A stretch of 64,000 bases of DNA from Cryobacterium sp. MP_M3 (GTDB lineage Bacteria > Actinomycetota > Actinomycetes > Actinomycetales > Microbacteriaceae), in the NCBI RefSeq assembly GCF_015752155.1, contig NZ_JADOVI010000013.1, positions 1-64,000 of the forward strand. Reading direction: 5' to 3'. Every line of letters starts with the position of its first letter. Position 1 is the first letter of the stretch. The position numbers and the translations under genes were made by a program. Below the pieces are notes generated by a model, which was not told the origin of the DNA, did no database searches, and saw nothing but the letters and a program-made list of their open reading frames with translations. Shown here in pieces: positions 35,937-44,377 of this stretch.

Positions 35937-36425
35937 CTAGCGCGCCCAGCCCGCGAAGTTGTCGCCGGTGCGCAGCGTGCGCTGCGCGGACCGTCGTTGC
36001 CTGGGCTGGAGGGCGGCCGCGACCGCGCGCACCAGCCAGGTGTTGACCGAGAGGCCGTCGGCCGCGGCCGCCTCGTCCACCTGGGCCTTGAGGGCGTCGG
36101 GCAGGCGAAGGGTGGTGCGCGAGGTGCTCGCATCGCCCTGGTCGACGGATGCCGGGGGCCGGTCGTCGCCGTCGGCCTCGGTGTTCGGCGCGGTGACGAC
36201 GAACTCGACCTCGCGCCCGCGAAGCCGCAAGTCGACCGACCCAGGGGCGAGGTCGCGGGTGATCTCGCCGGCCGCGGCGGAGAGGGCGTCGAGCAGCACG
36301 AGCCGGGTCGCGGCATCCAGCGCGGCGGCGAGCCGCTCGGCGACGGCGCGAGTCTCGTCCGCGCCGTTCGCCGCGGCATCCACCAGCTGGCGCTGCAGGT
36401 CGTTCACGTACTGTCCGAGTTCCAT
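35937..36425 (-). CDS. HicB-like ribbon-helix-helix regulator
   Basis: A 162-aa protein. The N-terminal helical part (MELGQYVNDLQRQLVDAAA) is followed by a C-terminal RHH domain, STSRTTLRLPDALKAQVDEAAAADGLSVNTWLVRAVAAAL, with the strand RTTLRLP for DNA contact. It is annotated in related genomes as a HicB-family antitoxin, but no HicA toxin gene lies beside it, so a repressor role is more likely. It probably binds the TGACACCA dyad in its own promoter and controls the exporter operon. Confidence 0.85.
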   Translation of the reverse strand: MELGQYVNDLQRQLVDAAANGADETRAVAERLAAALDAATRLVLLDALSAAAGEITRDLAPGSVDLRLRGREVEFVVTAPNTEADGDDRPPASVDQGDASTSRTTLRLPDALKAQVDEAAAADGLSVNTWLVRAVAAALQPRQRRSAQRTLRTGDNFAGWAR

Positions 36426-36431
36426 GTCACC

Positions 36432-36460
36432 ATCATGACACCACGATGGTGTCATGTCAA
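36432..36460 (-). promoter_or_regulatory. Promoter with operator in its spacer (RHH operon)
   Basis: On the minus strand, TTGACA (36455-36460) and CATGAT (36432-36437) are 17 bp apart. The perfect dyad ATGACACCA-CGA-TGGTGTCAT (36435-36455) fills the spacer and touches both elements. The predicted start of transcription falls at the ATG (36425), so the mRNA is probably leaderless. An extra half-site, ATGGTGTCAT, lies at 36488-36497. Confidence 0.7.
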
Positions 36461-36523
36461 AGAATATTGGTGTCTTCGTTGCTCGTTATGGTGTCATGTC
36501 GTCTTTGCGCCTGGGCAGGCAGC

Positions 36524-37843
36524 TCAGCGCAGGTCGTAGACGCGCTTGTGCTTGCCCGTGCTGCGCTCGAGCGTGCCCGGTTCGACGATCAGCACGCTCA
36601 CGCTCGAACCGATCAGGTCCTTGATCCGGTGGATCAGCAGCGCGCTGGCGATGTCGGATGCCTCGTCGCTGGCGTGCTCGTGGCGTTCGATCCGCACGGT
36701 CAGCTCGTCCATCCGGTTCGGGCGGGTCAGCTCGATCACGAAGTGCGGCGACAGGTGGGGGATGCCGAGCACGATCTCCTCGATCTGGGTCGGGAACAGG
36801 TTCACCCCGCGCAGGATGATCATGTCGTCGTTGCGCCCCGTGATCTTCTCCATCCGGCGCATTCCCGGCCGGGCGGAACCGGGCAGCAGCCGGGTGAGGT
36901 CGCGGGTGCGGTAGCGGATGACCGGGAACGCCTCCTTGGTCAGGGAGGTGAACACGAGCTCGCCCTGGGTTCCGTCGGGGAGCACGAGCCCGGTGTCACC
37001 ATCGATGACCTCGGGCAGGAAGTTGTCTTCCCAGAGGTGCGGGCCGTCCTTCGTCTCGATGCACTCGTTGCCGACGCCCGGGCCCATCACCTCGCTCAGC
37101 CCGTAAATGTCGAGGGCGTCGAAGTCGAGGCGGTCCTCGAGCTCGAGCCGCATCTGGTTGGTCCACGGCTCCGCGCCGAGAACGCCGGCCTTGAGGCTCG
37201 AGCCGCGCGGGTCCATGCCGGCGGCGACCATCGCATCCGTGATCGTCAAAAGGTAGCTGGGGGTGGACATGATGACGTCGGGCTCGAAGTCCTGGATCAT
37301 CTTGACCTGCTTGTTGGTCTGGCCGCCGGACATCGGGATCGCCGTGGCGCCGAGCGCCTCGATGCCGGCGTGCGCGCCGAGGCCGCCGGTGAAGAGCCCG
37401 TAGCCGTAGGCGTTGTGCACGCGCATGCCCGGCCGGACCCCGGAGGCGCGGAGGCTGCGGGCGACGAGCCCGGCCCACATGGCGAGGTCGTTCTTGGTGT
37501 ACCCGACCACGGTGGGCAGGCCGGTGGTGCCGGAGGAGGTGTGGATTCGGGCGACCTGGTCCATCGGCACGGCGAACATGCCGAACGGGTAGGAGACCCG
37601 CAGGTCGTCCTTGGTGGTGAACGGCAGCAGGTTCACGTCTTCAAGGGTTCGGATGTCGTCGGGGTGCACTCCGGCGGCGTCGAACTTGCGGGTGTACAGC
37701 GGCACATTCGCGTAGGCGAGGCGCACGGTCTTCTGCAGGCGACGCAGCTGCAGGGCCTGCAGCTCGTCCCGCGACATCCGCTCCTCCGGGTCGAGCTCAT
37801 CGAGGGCGGGGGCGTGCAAGCGGGTCTTGGTCATCGTTGACAT
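36524..37843 (-). CDS. paaK: Phenylacetate-CoA ligase (PaaK)
   Basis: A 439-aa AMP-forming ligase of the family's usual length. It adenylates phenylacetate and transfers it to CoA, the entry step of aerobic phenylacetate degradation. Seen: the nucleotide loop HTSSGTTGLPTVVGYTKNDL, a NAYGYGLFTGGLGAHAG segment, IYGLSEVMGPGVGNEC, TRDLTRLLPG and the hinge GRNDDMIILRGVNLFPTQIE. It is transcribed with the hotdog thioesterase gene just upstream and divergently from paaABCDE. Confidence 0.96.
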   Translation of the reverse strand: MSTMTKTRLHAPALDELDPEERMSRDELQALQLRRLQKTVRLAYANVPLYTRKFDAAGVHPDDIRTLEDVNLLPFTTKDDLRVSYPFGMFAVPMDQVARIHTSSGTTGLPTVVGYTKNDLAMWAGLVARSLRASGVRPGMRVHNAYGYGLFTGGLGAHAGIEALGATAIPMSGGQTNKQVKMIQDFEPDVIMSTPSYLLTITDAMVAAGMDPRGSSLKAGVLGAEPWTNQMRLELEDRLDFDALDIYGLSEVMGPGVGNECIETKDGPHLWEDNFLPEVIDGDTGLVLPDGTQGELVFTSLTKEAFPVIRYRTRDLTRLLPGSARPGMRRMEKITGRNDDMIILRGVNLFPTQIEEIVLGIPHLSPHFVIELTRPNRMDELTVRIERHEHASDEASDIASALLIHRIKDLIGSSVSVLIVEPGTLERSTGKHKRVYDLR

Positions 37844-37864
37844 GGGGCCTCCAGGTTGATGTGG

Positions 37865-38293
37865 TTAATTGCCGGCCGGCGCGGGCAGGGGAAGGTTGGT
37901 GGTGCGGCTTCGACCGCGGAACTCCGCGACCGGCACGTTGTGATCATTGGTGACGCGCACGTCGTACAGTCCGGACCGCCCGCTCTTTGTGCGAAGCACT
38001 GCGGTCGCCGTGAGGGTCTGCCCCACGGCCGTCGGCTTGAGGAACGTGATGTCGGCGCCGGCCGCGAGCGTGACGTGGTGGTCGTCGTTGCAGGCGATCG
38101 CGAACGCCGTGTCGGCCAGGGCGAAGACGATGCCGCCGTGGGTCACGTCGAACCCGTTCATCATGTCGTCCCGGAGGACCATGGACACCACCGCGCGGCC
38201 CGGTTCCGCCGCGCGGACGACCATGCCGAGTGCTGCCGATGCCCGGTCATTTTGCATCATGGCGCCGTTGGAGGGCGGTGAAGCATCCGTCAT
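37865..38293 (-). CDS. paaI: Hydroxyphenylacetyl-CoA thioesterase (PaaI)
   Basis: A 142-aa hotdog protein. The PaaI signature NGFDVTHGGIVFALADTAFAIACND, with Asp in place of Glu as catalytic acid, is clear. So is GADITFLKPTAVGQTLTATA. PaaI releases dead-end hydroxyphenylacetyl-CoA to recover free CoA. GAGGAGAACCAG precedes the ATG at 38293. It is the first gene of the paaI-paaK unit, divergent from paaA. Confidence 0.92.
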   Translation of the reverse strand: MTDASPPSNGAMMQNDRASAALGMVVRAAEPGRAVVSMVLRDDMMNGFDVTHGGIVFALADTAFAIACNDDHHVTLAAGADITFLKPTAVGQTLTATAVLRTKSGRSGLYDVRVTNDHNVPVAEFRGRSRTTNLPLPAPAGN

Positions 38294-38333
38294 CTGGTTC
38301 TCCTCATTGAGTTCCGCTGGCCGCAACGCGTGG

Positions 38334-38362
38334 TTGTGGGGGTAGTAGGGAAACCATATACT
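38334..38362 (+). promoter_or_regulatory. Promoter of the paaABCDE operon
   Basis: TTGTGG (38334-38339) and TATACT (38357-38362) are 17 bp apart, giving a transcript start near 38369 and a leader of about 37 nt to paaA. The downstream edge of the -10 box is overlapped by the PaaR-type operator. Confidence 0.6.
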
Positions 38363-38384
38363 AACTGAACGATCGGTTGGTAAA
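38360..38384. promoter_or_regulatory. PaaR-type operator between paaI and paaA
   Basis: The imperfect dyad ACTAACTGAACG-A/T-CGGTTGGTAAA is centred on CGATCG. It resembles the ACCGA(N)CG-NN-CGGT(N)GGT boxes bound by TetR-type PaaR regulators (from memory). It overlaps the -10 box of paaA and lies about 70 bp from the paaI start, so one repressor could control both directions. Confidence 0.6.
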
Positions 38385-38405
38385 AGTTCGCGAAACCAGG
38401 AGTCA

Positions 38406-39404
38406 ATGATGACAATCCCGCCAGTTCCCTACGATATTGCCCCGAGCCCTGCCGCCGGCGTGTCACCGGAAGAGCAGCAGTTCAACGACCTGATTGCCGC
38501 CGATTCCCGGATCGAGCCGCGCGACTGGATGCCGGAGGCGTACCGCAAGACCCTTGTGCGCCAGATCTCCCAGCACGCGCACTCCGAGATCATCGGCATG
38601 CAGCCGGAGGGCAACTGGATAACTCGGGCGCCCAGCCTCAAGCGCAAGGCCATCCTGCTGGCCAAGGTGCAGGACGAGGCCGGCCACGGCCTCTACCTCT
38701 ACTCCGCGGCGCAGACCCTCGGGATCACCCGCGACGAGATGACGGATGCCCTCATCGCCGGCAAGGCCCGCTACTCCTCGATCTTCAACTACCCGAGCCC
38801 GACCTGGGCCGACATGGGTTCGATCGGCTGGCTCGTCGACGGCGCCGCCATCTGCAACCAGGTGCCGCTCTGCCGGGCCTCCTACGGACCGTACGGGCGC
38901 GCCATGGTGCGCATCTGCAAGGAGGAGTCGTTCCACCAGCGCCAGGGCTTCGAGATCCTGCTCGAGCTGATGAACGGCACCGACGAGCAGCGGGCGATGG
39001 CCCAGGAATCGGTGAACCGCTGGTACTGGCCGGCCCTGCAGATGTTCGGCCCGCCCGACGACGACTCGCCCAACTCGGCGCAGTCGATGAAGTGGAACAT
39101 CAAACGGTTCTCCAACGACGAACTGCGCCAGCGCTTCGTCGGGATGCTGGTGCCGCAGGCCGAGGTTCTCGGCGTGACGCTGCCGGATCCCGACCTGCGC
39201 TGGAACGAAGAGAAGGGTGTGTACGACATGGGCGAGATCGACTGGACCGAATTCCACGAGGTGCTCCAGGGCCGGGGACCGGCGAACGCCCGGCGCCTCC
39301 AGCGTCGCCGCGACGCCCACGAGAACGGCCGCTGGGTGCGCGAGGCCGCGGCCGCGTACGCCCGTAAACAGGCCGCGAAGCTGACCGAGACGGCGGTCGC
39401 CTGA
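38406..39404 (+). CDS. paaA: Phenylacetyl-CoA 1,2-epoxidase subunit PaaA
   Basis: A 332-aa catalytic diiron subunit of the ring-epoxidising complex PaaABCE. Family features include [34 protein letters not shown], where Glu and His are iron ligands. [20 protein letters not shown] (Glu-x2-His) and [15 protein letters not shown] (second Glu-x2-His) complete the four-helix diiron site. GGAG lies just upstream of ATG 38406; a second in-frame ATG at 38409 is equally possible. The TGATG junction couples it to paaB. Confidence 0.96.
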   Translation: MMTIPPVPYDIAPSPAAGVSPEEQQFNDLIAADSRIEPRDWMPEAYRKTLVRQISQHAHSEIIGMQPEGNWITRAPSLKRKAILLAKVQDEAGHGLYLYSAAQTLGITRDEMTDALIAGKARYSSIFNYPSPTWADMGSIGWLVDGAAICNQVPLCRASYGPYGRAMVRICKEESFHQRQGFEILLELMNGTDEQRAMAQESVNRWYWPALQMFGPPDDDSPNSAQSMKWNIKRFSNDELRQRFVGMLVPQAEVLGVTLPDPDLRWNEEKGVYDMGEIDWTEFHEVLQGRGPANARRLQRRRDAHENGRWVREAAAAYARKQAAKLTETAVA

Positions 39405-39709
39405 TGAGCGCACCCGGTGCATCCGAGAAAGAGGTCTGGCCCCTCTGGGAGGTCTTCGTGCGTTCCAGCCGTGGCATCAGCCACACCCACGTCGGCTCGC
39501 TGCACGCCCCCGACGCCACACTCGCCGTGCGCAACGCCCGCGACCTCTACACCCGCCGCAACGAGGGGGTCTCGATCTGGGTCGTGCCCGCCGAGGCGAT
39601 CACCACCAGCGACCCCGATGCGAAGGGCGCCTTCTTCGAATCGCCTGCCGGCAAGAACTACCGCCACGCCAGCTACTACTCCAAGAGCGAAGGGGTGAAA
39701 CACCTGTGA
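39404..39709 (+). CDS. paaB: Phenylacetyl-CoA epoxidase subunit PaaB
   Basis: A 101-aa small subunit. WPLWEVFVRSSRGISHTHVGSLHAPDATLAVRNARDLYTRRNEGVSIWVV is the diagnostic region. PaaB bridges PaaAC heterodimers in the complex. The start overlaps the paaA stop by one base and the stop overlaps the GTG of paaC. Confidence 0.95.
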   Translation: MSAPGASEKEVWPLWEVFVRSSRGISHTHVGSLHAPDATLAVRNARDLYTRRNEGVSIWVVPAEAITTSDPDAKGAFFESPAGKNYRHASYYSKSEGVKHL

Positions 39710-40605
39710 GCACCCCCAGCCGCACGGATGCCGGCACCAACGCCACGAGCGCTCCCGACCGGGGCCACGACCACGGCGAGAACGAGGGCCACGGCGAGGG
39801 CCACGGCCACGTCGAGGTCGACGGCGTCGAACTCTCCGCCGAATTGGTCGAGGGACCCTCGGTCGCCTCGCACGACGTCGCCGAATACGCGCTCTGGCTC
39901 GGCGACGACTCCCTCGTGCTCGCCCAGCAGCTGGGCTGGTGGATCTCCCGCGCCCCCGAGCTCGAGGAGGACATCGCCCTGGGCAACATCGCCCTCGACC
40001 TGATCGGCCACGCCCGCTCGCTGCTACACTACTCCGGAGCGGAATCGAACCGCACCGAAGACGACCTCGCCTACTGGCGCACAGAACCCTCGTGGCGCTC
40101 CGCGCACCTGTTCGAGCAGCCCAACGGCGACTTCGCACACACCATCGCCCGGCAGTTCATCGCCGCGAACTACCTGTTCGAGCTCTACAGCCGGCTGGCC
40201 GGCTCGGCCGACGCGACCCTCGCGGCGATCGCCGCCAAGGCGGTCAAGGAGGTCGACTACCACCGCGACCACGCCGCCCAGTGGGTGCTGCGCCTGGCCC
40301 TCGGCACCGAGGAATCCCGGGCCCGGATGATCACCGGGCTGAGCGACCTGTGGCCGTTCCTCGACGAGCTCTTCGTCGACGAGCCGCTGATCGACCGGCT
40401 GGAGGGCGTGGCCGTGCGGCCGTCCACCCTGCGCGGCCCGGTCGAGGATGCGATGGCCCCCGTGCTGCGGGAGGCCGAGCTCGACGAGCCGCGCGGCTTC
40501 ATCTCCTCCGGCGGCGGCCGACGCGGGGACCACTCCGAGAACCTCGGCCCGCTGCTCGCCGAGATGCAGGTGCTGGCGAGGGCGCACCCCGGAGCGTCCT
40601 GGTGA
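39706..40605 (+). CDS. paaC: Phenylacetyl-CoA epoxidase structural subunit PaaC, with a His-rich N-terminal extension
   Basis: A 299-aa ferritin-like structural subunit (non-catalytic partner of PaaA). SLVLAQQLGWWISRAPELEEDIALGNIALDLIGHARSLL, the YWRTEPSWRSAHLFEQPNGDFAHTI region and VKEVDYHRDHAAQWVLRLALGTEES are typical. About 40 residues precede the conserved part, containing a cluster rich in His, Gly and Glu (RGHDHGENEGHGEGHGH). I do not know this extension from standard PaaC. GTG start overlaps the paaB stop. Confidence 0.93.
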   Translation: MSTPSRTDAGTNATSAPDRGHDHGENEGHGEGHGHVEVDGVELSAELVEGPSVASHDVAEYALWLGDDSLVLAQQLGWWISRAPELEEDIALGNIALDLIGHARSLLHYSGAESNRTEDDLAYWRTEPSWRSAHLFEQPNGDFAHTIARQFIAANYLFELYSRLAGSADATLAAIAAKAVKEVDYHRDHAAQWVLRLALGTEESRARMITGLSDLWPFLDELFVDEPLIDRLEGVAVRPSTLRGPVEDAMAPVLREAELDEPRGFISSGGGRRGDHSENLGPLLAEMQVLARAHPGASW

Positions 40606-41144
40606 CCGAGGCGAAGGTGGCGCCCGCCGCATCCGTCGCCCGCCCGCGGCCGACCGACCTGGCCTCCCAGCGGGCCTGGGACCTGGCCGCGAAGGTCTGC
40701 GACCCCGAGATCCCGGTGCTCACGATCGAAGACCTCGGCGTGCTGCGCTCGGTCACGGTCGACGGCACACGAACGACGGTCACGCTGACCCCGACCTACA
40801 GCGGATGCCCCGCCATGGAGGCCATGCGGGACGACGTGCTCACCGTGCTGCACGGCGCCGGCTACGACGACGTCACCGTCGAGCTCGTGCTCGCCCCCGC
40901 CTGGACCACCGACTGGATGAGCGAGGAGGGCAAGGCGAAGCTGGTCACCTACGGCATCGCCGCCCCCACCGGTCGATCCGGTGTTCGCCCGGCCGGCGCC
41001 GTGCGCCTCCAGCTGGCGGTCAAATGCCCGCGCTGCTCCTCTCTGAATACGCGGGAACTCGCCCGCTTCGGCTCGACGTCGTGCAAGGCGCTCTATGAGT
41101 GCCGGGACTGCCTCGAACCGTTCGACTACTTCAAGGTGTTGTGA
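40602..41144 (+). CDS. paaD: PaaD, MIP18/DUF59-family protein for epoxidase maturation
   Basis: A 180-aa protein from a GTG (GTGA overlap with paaC). The N-terminal DUF59 domain has KVCDPEIPVLTIEDLGVLRSV and TYSGCPAMEAM. The C-terminal zinc-ribbon-like part has KCPRCSSLNTRELARFGSTSCKALYECRDC, with paired cysteines. PaaD is thought to help insert the Fe-S cluster of PaaE or activate the complex; its exact job is not settled. Confidence 0.93.
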   Translation: MTEAKVAPAASVARPRPTDLASQRAWDLAAKVCDPEIPVLTIEDLGVLRSVTVDGTRTTVTLTPTYSGCPAMEAMRDDVLTVLHGAGYDDVTVELVLAPAWTTDWMSEEGKAKLVTYGIAAPTGRSGVRPAGAVRLQLAVKCPRCSSLNTRELARFGSTSCKALYECRDCLEPFDYFKVL

Positions 41145-41146
41145 CC

Positions 41147-42328
41147 ATGGCCGCACGAAATCTCGGCAGTTCCGATTCAGGCACGACCGTCCTCGACCCG
41201 GCCCAGGCGGTCGCGACCCCCGAGGGCGCGCCGGCCGGCAAACGCCGCGGCCGGTTCCACACCCTCACCGTGGCGGAGGTGCGCCCGCTCACCCAGGACA
41301 GCGTCGAGGTCACCTTCGCCGTGCCGCCCGAGCTGCACGGGGAATACGACTACGACCCCGGCCAGCACCTCGCCCTGCGCGCCACCATCGACGGGCGGGA
41401 GCTGCGGCGCAGCTACTCCATCTGCCGCCCGCGCACCGTCGGCTCGGTGAGCGTCGCGATCAAGCGCGACCTCGGCGGCGTCTTCTCGAGCTGGGCGAAC
41501 ACCGAGCTGCACGCCGGCGACCGGCTCGACGTGATGAGCCCCCAGGGCACCTTCACGACCGCCCTCGACACCCTCGACGACACCCACATCGTCGGCATCG
41601 CCGCCGGAAGCGGGATCACCCCGCTGATGTCGCTCGCGCACACCGTGCTCGAGCGCTCCGCCACCTCCCGGTTCACCCTCGTCTACACGAACCGCACCGC
41701 GCTCGACGTGATGTTCCTCGACGAACTCGCCGACCTCAAGGACAAGTACCCGGCCAGGCTGGCGCTGCACCACGTCCTGTCCCGCCAGACCCGCTCCTCG
41801 ACCCTGCTCTCGGGCCGGATCGACGAGGAGAAGCTGCGGCTCATGCTCGCGAGCATCATCCGGCCGGCCGCGGTCGACGAATGGTTCCTCTGCGGACCGT
41901 TCGAACTCGTGCAGCTCTGCCGCGACACCCTGGAGAGCGTCGGCGTCGCGCCGGAGCACATCCGCTTCGAACTGTTCACCACCGGCGAGCCGGCCCACGC
42001 CGGCGGTGACACCGGCCGGCCGGTGATCGTCGCGGCCGGCGACAAGACCTTCGAGATCGAGTTCACCCTCGACGGGGAGAGCGCCACGGTGACGACACCC
42101 GTCAACGCGAAGGAGAGCATCCTGAATGCCGCCCTCCGGGTGCGGCCGGACGTGCCGTTCGCCTGCGCCGGGGGAGTGTGCGGCACCTGCCGGGCCAAAC
42201 TCGTCAGCGGCGACGTGACGATGACCGAGAACTACGCCCTCGAGCCGGACGAGATCGCCCGCGGCTACGTGCTCACCTGCCAGTCGCACCCCACGACCGA
42301 CAAAGTCGTCGTCGACTACGACGTCTGA
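41147..42328 (+). CDS. paaE: Phenylacetyl-CoA epoxidase reductase PaaE
   Basis: A 393-aa protein that passes electrons from NADPH to the PaaA diiron site. The FAD domain has RRSYSICRPR, the NAD(P) domain AGSGITPLMSL and FLCGPFELV. The C-terminal plant-type ferredoxin domain has the [2Fe-2S] ligands CAGGVCGTCRAK and a distal Cys in VLTCQSHP. The ATG at 41147 is 2 nt after the paaD stop; an in-frame GTG at 41141 overlapping that stop matches the coupling style of this operon. Confidence 0.95.
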   Translation: MAARNLGSSDSGTTVLDPAQAVATPEGAPAGKRRGRFHTLTVAEVRPLTQDSVEVTFAVPPELHGEYDYDPGQHLALRATIDGRELRRSYSICRPRTVGSVSVAIKRDLGGVFSSWANTELHAGDRLDVMSPQGTFTTALDTLDDTHIVGIAAGSGITPLMSLAHTVLERSATSRFTLVYTNRTALDVMFLDELADLKDKYPARLALHHVLSRQTRSSTLLSGRIDEEKLRLMLASIIRPAAVDEWFLCGPFELVQLCRDTLESVGVAPEHIRFELFTTGEPAHAGGDTGRPVIVAAGDKTFEIEFTLDGESATVTTPVNAKESILNAALRVRPDVPFACAGGVCGTCRAKLVSGDVTMTENYALEPDEIARGYVLTCQSHPTTDKVVVDYDV

Positions 42329-42355
42329 CCGATCAGCGTTGAGAGGCCACCAACC

Positions 42356-43129
42356 GTGATCGAACTGACCATTCGCGACGACGTCGCACACGTCGTCCTG
42401 AACGCCCCCGACAAGCTCAACGCGCTGGATCCGGCCGGGCTCGCCGAACTCGACGCCGCCTACGAGGCGGCGGAGACGGCCGGGGTGCGCGCCCTCGTGC
42501 TGCGCGGTGAGGGCCGGGCGTTCTGCGCCGGGCGAGACATCGCCGGCGTCGACCCGCGGAGCGACGACGTGATGGGGTTCCTCGGCGAACTCGTCACCCC
42601 CCTGCTCAGACGGATGAGCGCCTTCCCGGCCCCCACCTTCGCGGTCGCCCACGGCGCCTGCCTCGGCGTGGGCCTCGGCCTCCTGATCGCGACGGATGTC
42701 GTCTATGTCGCCGACACGGCGAAAATCGGCTCCCCGTTCGCCAACCTCGGTGCCACGCTCGACTCCGGCGGGCACGCCCTGTTCGTGGAGCGGCTCGGCG
42801 CGCACCGCACCCTCGACCTGATCTACTCCGGCCGGCTCATGTCGGGCGCCGAGGCCGTGGCCGCCGGGCTGTTCAGCCAGGTCTTCCCGGCGGACCAGGT
42901 GCGGGCCGCGACCGAGGGAGCCGCGGCGCGTGCCGCGACCGGCGCCACCCAGGCGTTCCTGGCCAGCAAGGAGCTCGTGCGGGCGCTCCGCGACGACCGG
43001 CTCGGGCTGTGGGAGAGCGTCGCGGCGGAGAACCGCGCCCAGGCCGCGCTCTGCGCCACGGCCGACTACCGGGAGGGCTTCGCCGCGTTCCAGGAGAAGC
43101 GCCGGCCGGTGTTCACCGGCCGGGACTGA
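42356..43129 (+). CDS. Enoyl-CoA hydratase/isomerase, PaaG/PaaF type
   Basis: A 257-aa crotonase from a GTG, with GAGAGG 9-14 nt upstream. Seen: NAPDKLNALDPAGLAEL, LRGEGRAFCAGRDIAGVD (oxyanion hole), and ACLGVGLGLLIATDVVYVADTAKIGSPFANLGATLDSGG (second oxyanion and active region). In this operon it most likely acts on ring-1,2-epoxyphenylacetyl-CoA (PaaG) or dehydroadipyl-CoA (PaaF); sequence by eye does not separate these. It is the last gene of the operon and is followed by a strong hairpin. Confidence 0.88.
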   Translation: MIELTIRDDVAHVVLNAPDKLNALDPAGLAELDAAYEAAETAGVRALVLRGEGRAFCAGRDIAGVDPRSDDVMGFLGELVTPLLRRMSAFPAPTFAVAHGACLGVGLGLLIATDVVYVADTAKIGSPFANLGATLDSGGHALFVERLGAHRTLDLIYSGRLMSGAEAVAAGLFSQVFPADQVRAATEGAAARAATGATQAFLASKELVRALRDDRLGLWESVAAENRAQAALCATADYREGFAAFQEKRRPVFTGRD

Positions 43130-43164
43130 CCGGGGGGCGGACCGCGTCATCCACGATTGCAGCA

Positions 43165-43198
43165 GACGGAGCCCAACGAATGCTCGTTGGGCTCCGTC
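43165..43198. terminator. Strong hairpin at the end of the paa operon
   Basis: A perfect 15-bp stem (GACGGAGCCCAACGA, 43165-43179, with TCGTTGGGCTCCGTC, 43184-43198) closes on an ATGC loop between two convergent stops. No T-tract follows, so it may act bidirectionally or need Rho. Confidence 0.8.
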
Positions 43199-43207
43199 CT
43201 GGGGATG

Positions 43208-44377
43208 TCAGGCGTGTGTCTGCGGAGACTCCCCGACCGTCGGTGACGTTGCTGCGGGCTGCAGCGCATCCGCTTCGGGCCGGGTGCGCCATGGCCGCCG
43301 ACTGTGGATTGCCAGGAGCTGTGCGCCGAGACCGAAGAACACCATGGCGGCCCATACAACGATGTTCAGCCACGGAATCTGCAGGCCGACGATGAGGATC
43401 ACGCCGCCGACGAGCGCCTTCAGGACGGGATGTTGGTTCCCGCGGAACAGGAGCCGTCCGAGGTAATACGCGCCGTACACGAACGTCGCGAGCGTGAGCA
43501 CGATCCACACCAACAGGACGGCAAGCGCGAGTGGTGCGCCGATGATGGAGACGAGGAGGGCCACGAACGCAATCGGTACGGCGATGGATGCCACGAACCC
43601 CACGAGCAACGCCTTCCAGGGTGACGGGACGAGGTGGTCTGTCACCCGCTGCAGCAAGCGCGGAACGAGCAGGGCCGCGGCGATGGTGATGAGGCTCAAA
43701 GCGACCAGCGCGTAGAGCAATCCGAGAAGCCAGCCGACGAACACGGCCCAGGGTGAGACCTCGACCTGGGGTGGTTGCTTTCGTTCGATGCGCTCCACGG
43801 TGCCGCTCACTGCGCCCGCCCTGATGCGTGCGGCGGTGTCGCTTTGATAGGTGACGTTGCCCCCGACCCTTCCGTCAACGGTGAGCTGTCCGGTGCTGAC
43901 GAGCAGGTCACGGCCGACTTCCCCGGCGATCGCGACGTCGCCCCCTGCACTCACCAGGTCCTTACCGATCGATCCGGCGTCGGTGATGATCACGGTCCCC
44001 GCGAACACTGTTCCACTCCGCGAGACGTCACCGCTGATCGTGATGCTGCCCCCGGCAAGACGCACATTGCCGTCAACGGTCCCGGTGATGGTGACGGTCT
44101 GGGCTGCGGCGATCACGTCTCCCCTGACGTTGCCGCTGATGGTGACGCTCTGGCCCGACGCATACACGTCGCCGTCGACCTCACCCGAGACGTCGACGGC
44201 AAGACCACTGTAGAACTGTGGACCCCGACCGTCGTTCTCTGCAGAAGCCGCGGTCGGCACGGAAAGTGGTTTCGACGTGGACGCCGCGGCGACTGCGGCT
44301 GTTCCCGCGGGGAGGATCAGAAGCCCCGCCGCGAGAACAGTGGCGGCGAGCCGCCAGGTGTGTGACAGAACTCTCAT
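43208..44377 (-). CDS. Exported bactofilin-like beta-helix protein fused to a C-terminal membrane domain
   Basis: A 389-aa protein. A signal segment (about residues 5-33) precedes a polymer-forming repeat region (about 60-200). Units are VDVSGEVDGDVYASGQSVTISGNVRGDV and similar ISGDVSRSGTVFAGTV. Three to five membrane helices follow (about 225-370: WAVFVGWLLGLLYALVALSLI, ALLVGFVASIAVPIAFVALLVSII, LALAVLLVWIVLTLATFVYGAYYLG). The combination is seen in DUF8173/bactofilin-like membrane proteins; function is unknown. GAGAGGAATCG precedes the ATG. Confidence 0.78.
   Translation of the reverse strand: MRVLSHTWRLAATVLAAGLLILPAGTAAVAAASTSKPLSVPTAASAENDGRGPQFYSGLAVDVSGEVDGDVYASGQSVTISGNVRGDVIAAAQTVTITGTVDGNVRLAGGSITISGDVSRSGTVFAGTVIITDAGSIGKDLVSAGGDVAIAGEVGRDLLVSTGQLTVDGRVGGNVTYQSDTAARIRAGAVSGTVERIERKQPPQVEVSPWAVFVGWLLGLLYALVALSLITIAAALLVPRLLQRVTDHLVPSPWKALLVGFVASIAVPIAFVALLVSIIGAPLALAVLLVWIVLTLATFVYGAYYLGRLLFRGNQHPVLKALVGGVILIVGLQIPWLNIVVWAAMVFFGLGAQLLAIHSRRPWRTRPEADALQPAATSPTVGESPQTHA

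Noticed and set aside
35937-36425. HicAB toxin-antitoxin system
   Set aside because: Only the HicB-like RHH protein is present. No small HicA-type toxin frame lies on either side; the neighbours are DUF4097 and paaK.
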